Source: Clostridiaceae bacterium
GTDB lineage: Bacteria > Bacillota_A > Clostridia > Acetivibrionales > Acetivibrionaceae
Reading direction: 5' to 3'
DNA: 11,672 nucleotides
Assembly (NCBI GenBank): GCA_012513545.1
Contig: JAAZCB010000771.1
Span: 1-11,672 of the forward strand
The position numbers and the translations under genes are program-made. The notes under the pieces were generated by a model. The model saw only the letters and a program-made list of their open reading frames with translations, ran no database searches and was not told the DNA's origin. Positions 5,876 to 11,672 of the stretch are shown here, in pieces (the first letter of the stretch is position 1; each line of letters starts with the position of its first letter).

Positions 5876-6823
5876 TTGATAAGATTCATAATAAAGCGGT
5901 TGTTGTCTGTGCTTCCCGTATTGATAATTGTTGTAACCCTTGTATTTTTTCTTATGAGAATAATACCGGGAGATCCGGCAACCTTGATGTTGGGCGATGA
6001 TGCTGCCCCGGAAGACATTTTGGCATTCAGAGAGATGATGGGGCTTAACGATCCCATGCTTAAGCAATATATTAACTATGTAAAAGATATATTGACCGGT
6101 GATTGGGGTGACTCTCTATACTATAAGACACCGGTTTTTGATAACATCATGAAACGAATGGAGCCTACAATACTTCTTATGCTCTACAGTACTTTTTTAT
6201 CTGTAAGCATTGGAATACCCTTCGGTATTATTGCAGCAAAACGCCGTAATTCAATTGCTGACTATAGTCTTACAACCATATCTATTTTCGGCACTTCGAT
6301 TCCTGTATTTTGGCTGGGTATTATGATGATTTATTTATTTGGAGTAAAAATGATGTGGTTTCCGGTGCAAGGATATATTCCTATTGAAAAAGGCGGCTTG
6401 TGGAAGGCACTATACAGCTTAACAATGCCATCCTTTGCATTGGGATTTCAGCATATATCCAGTATTGCAAGATATACGCGGTCAACAATGCTGGATGTTA
6501 TGAACAATGATTATGTTCGCACGGCAAGGGCAAAGGGATTGACTGAAACCAAAGTTTACTATAAACATGCATTAAAAAATTCTCTTGCACCTGTAGTTAC
6601 CTTGGTCGGTTTTTCCATGGCAGGAATGCTCGGGGGATCTGTTGTTACGGAAACAGTGTTCAATATACCGGGCATGGGTAAGTTAGCATATGATTCTCTT
6701 ATGCGCAGGGATTACACTCAGGAACAAGCTATTATTTTATTTGTTGCAATTATTTTTATATTAACAAATATTTTATTGGACATCATCTACAAGTGGCTTG
6801 ATCCGCGTATTGAATTTGATTGA
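5876..6823 (+). CDS. dppB: Dipeptide/oligopeptide-type ABC transporter permease, DppB/OppB-like
   Basis: The 315-residue integral membrane subunit lines half of the translocation channel. The N-terminus MIRFIIKRLLSVLPVLIIVV with ...IIPGDPATLMLG is the classic start of DppB-type permeases. About six membrane segments are visible (about 9-29, 97-120, 132-156, 180-198, 240-260, 286-305). The cytoplasmic coupling ('EAA') loop is DYVRTARAKGLTETKVYYKH (212-231) followed by ALKNSLAP, which docks on the ATPases. The C-terminus DPRIEFD is typical. It starts with TTG, supported by a purine-rich site at 5862-5868. It lies downstream of the attenuator hairpin and 9 bases before the partner permease. The symbol reflects family position only; the substrate may not be a dipeptide. 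Confidence 0.93.
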   Translation: MIRFIIKRLLSVLPVLIIVVTLVFFLMRIIPGDPATLMLGDDAAPEDILAFREMMGLNDPMLKQYINYVKDILTGDWGDSLYYKTPVFDNIMKRMEPTILLMLYSTFLSVSIGIPFGIIAAKRRNSIADYSLTTISIFGTSIPVFWLGIMMIYLFGVKMMWFPVQGYIPIEKGGLWKALYSLTMPSFALGFQHISSIARYTRSTMLDVMNNDYVRTARAKGLTETKVYYKHALKNSLAPVVTLVGFSMAGMLGGSVVTETVFNIPGMGKLAYDSLMRRDYTQEQAIILFVAIIFILTNILLDIIYKWLDPRIEFD

Positions 6824-6832
6824 TGGGGTGGA

Positions 6833-7669
6833 ATGATGAGTAAATACGACAAATTTATTTACTTTATGAAACGATACGGCAGAATAATCATAGCGGGTAC
6901 AGTGTTAATTTTTATTATTATGACAGCAGTATTTGCACCTGTGATAGCAACACACGACCCTAACAAAGTCAATATATATGAAGCCAAAATCACTCCAAAT
7001 GATGAACATTTAATGGGTACGGATGCATATGGAAGGGATCTTTTTTCTCGTGTAATATACGGTTCACGGATATCCTTGATTATAAGCATATCAGTAAATG
7101 TTTTAGCAATAATCATTGGTACTGTCATTGGTTTGTTTTCGGGTTATTATCCTTTTGCGGATAAGATTTTGATGCGTGTTATGGAAGCAATAAATGCTTT
7201 GCCGATGCTCTTGTTGGCAATTGTTTTGGTAACGGTCTTGGGACCCGGCACCGGCAAACTTATTGCCTGCTTGACAATTGTTAACCTTCCGGGCATAGCA
7301 AGGCTTGTTCGAAGTCAGGTCCTTTCCATTAAAGAACAGGAGCATGTAGAAAGTGCAAGAGCAGCGGGTGCATCAAATTTGAGGATAATATTCAAATATA
7401 TTCTGCCTCTTTGCTACTCCCCGCTTATAATAAGGTTTGCAAACGGTCTTTCTGCCACAATTTTGACCCAGGCCTCGCTAAGTTTTCTTGGTGTTGGACT
7501 TGACCCTCGAATTCCAAGCTGGGGAGGCATAATTGGTGAAGGTCGAAACCTGGTTATGGTATATCCTCATATGTGCACATACGCTGGTTTTGCCATAATC
7601 ATCACAGTACTTGCTTTCTCCATCTTGGGCGATGGTGTACGTGATGTGTTAGACCCGAAGCTTAGATGA
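6833..7669 (+). CDS. dppC: Dipeptide/oligopeptide-type ABC transporter permease, DppC/OppC-like
   Basis: The 278-residue second permease subunit pairs with the DppB-like protein. A short N-terminal cytoplasmic tail and first membrane segment (about 17-37) are followed by the conserved extracytoplasmic stretch HLMGTDAYGRDLFSRVIYGS (59-78), diagnostic for the DppC group. The EAA coupling loop is EHVESARAAGASNLRIIFKY (170-189) followed by ILP. The C-terminal SFLGVGLDPRIPSWGGIIGE (217-236) and GDGVRDVLDPKLR are also canonical. Two adjacent start codons are possible (6833 or 6836). The GGGGTGG at 6825-6831 is better spaced for 6836, which would remove one residue. The gap to the next gene is 10 bases when its ATG at 7680 is used. 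Confidence 0.93.
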   Translation: MMSKYDKFIYFMKRYGRIIIAGTVLIFIIMTAVFAPVIATHDPNKVNIYEAKITPNDEHLMGTDAYGRDLFSRVIYGSRISLIISISVNVLAIIIGTVIGLFSGYYPFADKILMRVMEAINALPMLLLAIVLVTVLGPGTGKLIACLTIVNLPGIARLVRSQVLSIKEQEHVESARAAGASNLRIIFKYILPLCYSPLIIRFANGLSATILTQASLSFLGVGLDPRIPSWGGIIGEGRNLVMVYPHMCTYAGFAIIITVLAFSILGDGVRDVLDPKLR

Positions 7670-7674
7670 GGTGG
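7668..7674 (+). promoter_or_regulatory. Ribosome binding site that decides the DppD-like start
   Basis: GAGGTGG overlaps the stop codon of the upstream permease and lies 5 bases before the ATG at 7680. It overlaps the alternative GTG at 7671, which therefore cannot use it. Confidence 0.7.
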
Positions 7675-7679
7675 TTTGC

Positions 7680-8666
7680 ATGAGTGATATTAAAAGTGAA
7701 AATATAATATTAAAAATACGTGATTTAAAAGTATATTTTGATGGATACAAGGGCGCCACTCAGGTACTTAATAACATATCCTTGGATATAAGGAAAGGTG
7801 AAGCCTTGGGTATTGTAGGTGAATCAGGCTGCGGGAAAAGCATTACGGCACTCAGCATTATGCGGTTATTGCAGTCTCCCCCGGCTCGTATCGAAGGAAG
7901 CATCAACTTCTGCGGTACTGAGCTATTAACCCTCAGTTCTAAGGAAATGCAGTCAATAAGGGGGAACAGAATATCCATGATATTTCAGGACCCAATGACA
8001 TCTTTAAACCCTGTGTTCACCATAGGTCATCAATTAAGTGAGGTATTTATGCTTCACCAAAATATGACAAGAGAAAATGCTCGCAAAGCATCGATAGAAG
8101 CTTTGCATATGGTCAATGTAGCAGCACCTGAAAAAAGGATAAACAATTATCCCTATCAGTTATCCGGAGGTATGCGCCAACGGGTGATGATAGCGATGGC
8201 ATTGGCATGCAGGCCTGAACTCTTAATTGCCGATGAACCGACCACGGCATTGGACGTGACTATACAAGCTCAGGTATTGGATTTAATGAATAATCTCCGT
8301 GATTCAACGGGAGCCGCAATTGCTTTTATAACACATGATTTAGGCGTGGTTTCCGAAATGTGTGAGAGGGCTGTTGTCTTATATTGCGGAGAAATAGTTG
8401 AAGAGGCAATGGTTGAAGAACTTTTTTCCCAGCCTAAGCATCCTTATACCAAGGGTTTGCTGGCTGCATTACCCAAGAGGGGCAGCAGGGGAAGAAAATT
8501 GTATGTGATACACGGTACAGTACCCCCCGCAGGGCAATTTCCAAAAGGATGTGTTTTTGCACCGAGGTGCATACATGCCCTTGACAGATGCCATCTGGAA
8601 AAGCCTCCCGTTACTATTTTTAATGCTGACCATAAGGCCAAATGTTTTTTATATGAGGAGAAATAG
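7680..8666 (+). CDS. dppD: Dipeptide/oligopeptide-type ABC transporter ATPase, DppD/OppD-like
   Basis: The 328-residue cytoplasmic ATPase is one of two that drive the importer. Visible motifs are Walker A GESGCGKS (47-54), Q-loop IFQDP (Q103), signature LSGGMRQ (161-167), Walker B LLIADEP (181-187), D-loop ALD (190-192) and H-loop ITHD (H219). The C-terminal oligopeptide-transport extension ends in C291-x5-C297-x6-C304 ... C322. This is the cysteine set reported to hold a [4Fe-4S] cluster in DppD/DppF proteins. The ATG at 7680 is chosen over the GTG at 7671 because GAGGTGG fits its spacing. The stop is separated by a single base from the next ATG, so translation is probably coupled to the DppF-like partner. 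Confidence 0.93.
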   Translation: MSDIKSENIILKIRDLKVYFDGYKGATQVLNNISLDIRKGEALGIVGESGCGKSITALSIMRLLQSPPARIEGSINFCGTELLTLSSKEMQSIRGNRISMIFQDPMTSLNPVFTIGHQLSEVFMLHQNMTRENARKASIEALHMVNVAAPEKRINNYPYQLSGGMRQRVMIAMALACRPELLIADEPTTALDVTIQAQVLDLMNNLRDSTGAAIAFITHDLGVVSEMCERAVVLYCGEIVEEAMVEELFSQPKHPYTKGLLAALPKRGSRGRKLYVIHGTVPPAGQFPKGCVFAPRCIHALDRCHLEKPPVTIFNADHKAKCFLYEEK

Positions 8667-8667
8667 T

Positions 8668-9657
8668 ATGAATATACATAATAATGAAGTTCTCATTAAA
8701 GCAGAGGGAGTAACAAAGTGGTTTCCCTTAAAAACATGGTTCTTTGAGAAAAAGCAGTATGTTCAGGCTGTAGATGATGTTTCCTTCATCCTTTACAAAG
8801 GAGAAACAATGGGTATTGTGGGGGAATCGGGATGCGGTAAATCTACCTTGGCCAGAACCCTGTTAAGACTGATAGAGCCTACCAAAGGAAAAATCGAATA
8901 CATGGGAAAATCCGTTCTCAATATGAATGAGAAAGAATTACGCTCAATAAGGAAAAACATGCAAATTGTTTTTCAAGATCCCTACAGCTCCCTTCATCCT
9001 CGAATGATGATACAGGATATTATTGCTGAACCCCTGATAATAAGCGGAATGATGCCTGATAAGCAAGAAAGGAAGACGCGTATAAGGGAATTGATTAAGA
9101 TGGTGGGGTTGGATGAATCATATTTGGAAAGATGTCCACATGAGTTTTCAGGTGGTCAGAGGCAGCGAATCGTCATAGCACGTGCACTGGCAACTAATCC
9201 TGAATTACTTATATGCGATGAACCTGTTTCTGCCCTGGATGTATCCGTAAGAGCACAGATACTTAATTTATTGGAAGAATTGCAGGAAAAACTTAATCTC
9301 ACATATATATTTATAAGTCATGACCTTTCAGTGGTTGAACATATTTGCGACAGGGTTGCAATAATGTATTTAGGACAAATGATAGAAACAGGCACAACGG
9401 ATGATATTTTTGAAAACCCTCTGCATCCCTATACCCAGGCACTTCTGTCAGCCATTCCTACAGTAGATAGGAATACAAAACAGAACAGAATTATATTAGA
9501 GGGTGACATACCTAATCCTTCAAATCCTCCGTCCGGATGCCGGTTTAGGACCCGTTGTAAATATGCCAAGTCCCAATGTGAAGAAAAACCTCCTATGGAG
9601 GAGGTTGGAAACAACCATTTTGTTGCATGCCATAAATTAAAATGGCAGGATAAATAA
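8668..9657 (+). CDS. dppF: Dipeptide/oligopeptide-type ABC transporter ATPase, DppF/OppF-like
   Basis: The 329-residue partner ATPase has Walker A GESGCGKS (52-59), Q-loop VFQDP (Q103), signature FSGGQRQ (160-166), Walker B LLICDEP (180-186) and H-loop ISHD (H218). As in its partner, the C-terminal extension has four cysteines (C291, C297, C304, C321) in [4Fe-4S]-binding spacing. The WFPLKTWFFEKKQYVQAVDD segment (18-37) before Walker A is typical of the F subunit. The frame is open further upstream (to 8551), but that part lies inside the preceding ATPase gene. GAGGAG at 8655-8660 fixes the start at 8668, one base after the DppD-like stop. With two permeases and the SBP, the importer is complete. 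Confidence 0.94.
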   Translation: MNIHNNEVLIKAEGVTKWFPLKTWFFEKKQYVQAVDDVSFILYKGETMGIVGESGCGKSTLARTLLRLIEPTKGKIEYMGKSVLNMNEKELRSIRKNMQIVFQDPYSSLHPRMMIQDIIAEPLIISGMMPDKQERKTRIRELIKMVGLDESYLERCPHEFSGGQRQRIVIARALATNPELLICDEPVSALDVSVRAQILNLLEELQEKLNLTYIFISHDLSVVEHICDRVAIMYLGQMIETGTTDDIFENPLHPYTQALLSAIPTVDRNTKQNRIILEGDIPNPSNPPSGCRFRTRCKYAKSQCEEKPPMEEVGNNHFVACHKLKWQDK

Positions 9658-9681
9658 AATCATCATACATGGAGGCAAATT

Positions 9682-10974
9682 ATGATATCATTTGTTGCAA
9701 CAGGAGATTCTTTAATTATCGACCGCCTGCCAAAAGGTAAAGGATTTGATTCAATTAAAGAATATATTTCAAATGCAGATGTAAGATTTACAAACCTTGA
9801 AACAGTGATAATAGATAAGGATTGTTTTGCAAACACTTTTTGCGGAGGGGCTTATGTATGGTCTCCAAGTTATGTATTGGATGAATTGCAAGTGTTAGGG
9901 TTTAATTTATATTCATGGGCTAATAATCATACAATGGATTTTTCATATAATGGTTTGTACAGTACAATTAAAAACCTGAAAGACCGTAACATGGTATTTG
10001 CCGGTGCAGGAAACAGCTTGTATGAAGCTTCAATGCCTGCCTTTCTGAACACTCAAGGAGGCCGGGTTGCTTTGTTGTCTCAAGCCTCTCTGTATAAGAG
10101 CCAGCAGGGTGCACGTGCCGGTGACCCCCACGATGCATTTCCGGCAAGGCCGGGGTTGAATATACTTCGTTATAATGTTGAATATATTGTGACGGAAGAG
10201 CAGATGAATGTATTAAGGGATGTTGTGGCTAAGACGGATATGGATGCAGACGATGCTCTTGGTATAGCACAGGGTTTTGTTCAACCTCCTCCGGGTGACA
10301 TCTTAGATTTTGACGGAGTAAAGCTTAAGTTAGGAAATTACAACAGGCGGATAACATATCCTGATGAGCGTGATATGGTCCGTATGGAAAGACATATAAA
10401 AGCAGCTCTTACAAATTCCGATTATGCAATTGTATCGATACACTCTCATCAGATGAAAGGAAGAAATGAAAATGAACCGGACTATTTTCTTGAAGAGTAT
10501 GCACACAGATGTATTGATGCAGGCGCTTCTGCAGTTATAGGCACGGGTACGCATTTGTTAAGAGGTATTGAGATATATAAAAACCGTCCCATTTTTTATA
10601 GTTTGGGTAATTTTATATTTCAATCTCGGTTTGCCAGTCGTATACCTGCAGATACAGTTGAATCCCGGGGTTATAATCCTGACCATTTTGGAGCAGAAGC
10701 AATGTTTATTTATTCTAAAACTCCAAAAGGTTCACTGGGTAAAAACAGCATATATTTCAGGTCTGTAATACCATATTGGGAAATAGATAAAGGAAAATTG
10801 TCAAAGATCACCTTACTGCCCATAAAATTAGGTTTTTCGGATGGACCCTATAATTTTATCGGCTGTCCTCAACCTGCAGAACCTTCATTGCTATATGATG
10901 AATTAGTTGCAGCCAGCAAAAACTACGGCACGGAATTTGAAATTAAGCATAATATTATTGAAGTTAAAATATAA
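9682..10974 (+). CDS. CapA-family (PGA_cap) metallophosphatase-fold protein, cytosolic
   Basis: The 430-residue protein has the CapA-type calcineurin-like motif order: TGD at the N-terminus (7-9), TNLE (37-40), WANNHTMDF (79-87), SIHSHQ (252-257), GTGTH (287-291) and YSLGNFIF (306-313). An insert of roughly 85 residues (about 140-225) lies between the halves. The namesake CapA acts in poly-gamma-glutamate capsule assembly and is membrane-anchored. Here there is no signal peptide or membrane segment (it begins MISFVATGD), and no CapB, CapC or CapE gene is near, so capsule synthesis is unlikely. A cytosolic phosphoesterase or hydrolase acting on the imported compound is possible but is inference. 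GGAGG (9671-9675) lies 6 bases before the ATG. The gap is 24 bases after the DppF-like gene and 34 before the AlaDH-like gene, with no terminator, which argues for the same operon. Confidence 0.85.
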   Translation: MISFVATGDSLIIDRLPKGKGFDSIKEYISNADVRFTNLETVIIDKDCFANTFCGGAYVWSPSYVLDELQVLGFNLYSWANNHTMDFSYNGLYSTIKNLKDRNMVFAGAGNSLYEASMPAFLNTQGGRVALLSQASLYKSQQGARAGDPHDAFPARPGLNILRYNVEYIVTEEQMNVLRDVVAKTDMDADDALGIAQGFVQPPPGDILDFDGVKLKLGNYNRRITYPDERDMVRMERHIKAALTNSDYAIVSIHSHQMKGRNENEPDYFLEEYAHRCIDAGASAVIGTGTHLLRGIEIYKNRPIFYSLGNFIFQSRFASRIPADTVESRGYNPDHFGAEAMFIYSKTPKGSLGKNSIYFRSVIPYWEIDKGKLSKITLLPIKLGFSDGPYNFIGCPQPAEPSLLYDELVAASKNYGTEFEIKHNIIEVKI

Positions 10975-10995
10975 AAGAGTTATATAAAGTACCTT

Positions 10996-11000
10996 GGAGG
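10996..11000 (+). promoter_or_regulatory. Ribosome binding site that decides the AlaDH-like start
   Basis: GGAGG lies 8 bases before the ATG at 11009 but only 2 bases before the in-frame ATG at 11003. The downstream start also gives the conserved N-terminus and puts the key arginine at position 15. Confidence 0.7.
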
Positions 11001-11008
11001 AAATGATT

Positions 11009-11672
11009 ATGATATTTGGATTACTTAGAGATATAAAAGAAGGTGAATACAGAGTTATATGCACACCTACCGAGGTGGCTACCATAGCAGCTGCGGGACA
11101 TACTGTTTTAGCCCAGAAGGATTGCGGCAAGGCGGCAGGATTTTCAAATGAAGCCTATGAAAAAGCAGGAGCTGAAATAGTGGAAAGCGCCGAAGAAATG
11201 TATGCTCGCTGTGATATGGTTGCCAAGGTTAAGGAATTTGAAGAAAGTGAATATGGCTTGATTCGTGAAAATCAAATTATTTTAGGATGCATACATCCTG
11301 CCGGACACCCTGAAGAGGTGGATGCAATCTTAAAGAGTAAATGTATTGCATTTACGGCAGAAGACTGCCACCGTTACGGCTCGCCCAACTGTGAAGCAGC
11401 AGGAAAGCAAGGGGCTTTATTCGGCCTTGAATCCATGCTCACCATCAACGGAGGAAAAGGAAAGTATGTAGGGGGCTTTGCCGGTGCACCCGGAATGAAT
11501 GTTTTGATTTTAGGGGGAGGTCTTGTAGGACAAAACGCCTTGTCAGTACTCTATGCCCTTGGGGCCAATGTGACTGTAATGGATATCAATGTCGGTGTTT
11601 TGAGGATGATAAACGATAAATACGACAGCAAAATCAATACCATGTTCTGTACCAAGGAAGCCATTGCATCTG
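11009..11672 (+). CDS. Alanine dehydrogenase/PNT-family oxidoreductase, N-terminal part (3' end outside window)
   Basis: Translating from 11009 gives 221 residues with no stop before the window edge; full-length alanine dehydrogenases have about 370. The N-terminus MIFGLLRDIKEGEYRVICTP aligns with the AlaDH/PNT start (IGVPKEIKxxExRVxLTP). R15, K75 (in KVKEFEESEY) and H96 (in GCIHPAG) fall at the substrate-binding and catalytic positions of alanine dehydrogenase. The nucleotide-binding segment is NVLILGGGLVGQNAL (164-178), with MDINVGVL following. It departs from the common form: VKEF for VKEP, CIHPAG for LHLA, and PNCEAAGKQG where PMSEVAG is expected. It could thus be true alanine dehydrogenase (alanine + NAD = pyruvate + ammonia + NADH) or a relative with another amino acid substrate. 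It is the last visible gene of the operon, behind the CapA-family gene. Confidence 0.8.
   Translation, partial: MIFGLLRDIKEGEYRVICTPTEVATIAAAGHTVLAQKDCGKAAGFSNEAYEKAGAEIVESAEEMYARCDMVAKVKEFEESEYGLIRENQIILGCIHPAGHPEEVDAILKSKCIAFTAEDCHRYGSPNCEAAGKQGALFGLESMLTINGGKGKYVGGFAGAPGMNVLILGGGLVGQNALSVLYALGANVTVMDINVGVLRMINDKYDSKINTMFCTKEAIAS

Noticed and set aside
5783..6067. Two overlapping minus-strand open frames across the SBP-permease junction
   Set aside because: They mirror the conserved permease N-terminus and the hairpin, lack family similarity, and overlap each other in different frames.
8551..8667. Upstream extension of the DppF-like ATPase
   Set aside because: It lies out of frame inside the DppD-like coding region and encodes no conserved residues; the ATG at 8668 has a GAGGAG site and a family-like N-terminus.

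Overview
The window looks like chromosomal DNA of a low-GC Gram-positive anaerobe of the Clostridia type. The evidence is strong GGAGG-type ribosome binding sites, A+T-rich third codon positions, a lipoprotein-type (lipobox) substrate-binding protein, TATAAT/TTGACT-like promoters and U-tailed hairpin terminators. No species can be assigned from sequence reading alone. No rRNA, tRNA, CRISPR array, insertion sequence or phage gene was seen.

Layout. (1) Positions 1-870: the 3' end of an MmgE/PrpD-family gene enters from the left edge. It is followed by a short reading frame that looks like the decayed C-terminus of a YfcE-type metallophosphoesterase, then by a hairpin terminator. (2) Positions 873-2729, minus strand: a two-gene regulatory operon. 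An RpiR-type (HTH plus SIS) regulator is transcribed first, then a small AAA+ protein of the sigma-54-activator/TyrR type. That protein keeps Walker A, Walker B and a Fis-like HTH but has lost the GAFTGA loop, both usual arginine-finger positions and the sensor II arginine. (3) Positions 2730-3028: a very A+T-rich divergent control region with a readable promoter in each direction and three inverted repeats. (4) Positions 3029-11672, plus strand: a probable operon of eight genes. In order they are an opine (octopine/nopaline-type) dehydrogenase, a family 5 substrate-binding lipoprotein, a hairpin attenuator/terminator, Dpp/Opp-type permeases B and C, ATPases D and F, a cytosolic CapA-family protein, and the first 221 codons of an alanine dehydrogenase/PNT-family enzyme that runs off the right edge.

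Working model (inference). The SBP-Dpp importer brings in a secondary-amine compound of the opine type, or a peptide or metallophore. The opine dehydrogenase splits it oxidatively to an amino acid and a 2-oxo acid, or forms it in reverse. The AlaDH/PNT enzyme would then connect the 2-oxo acid/amino acid pair (for example pyruvate/alanine) to NAD(H). The CapA-family protein has no known role in such a pathway and is the least explained member. The divergent RpiR-type and TyrR-like regulators probably control this operon through the palindromes at 2771-2784 and 2855-2878. The combination of opine dehydrogenase, a dedicated importer, an AlaDH-like enzyme, CapA and a disabled sigma-54-type regulator is the candidate 'new system' here.
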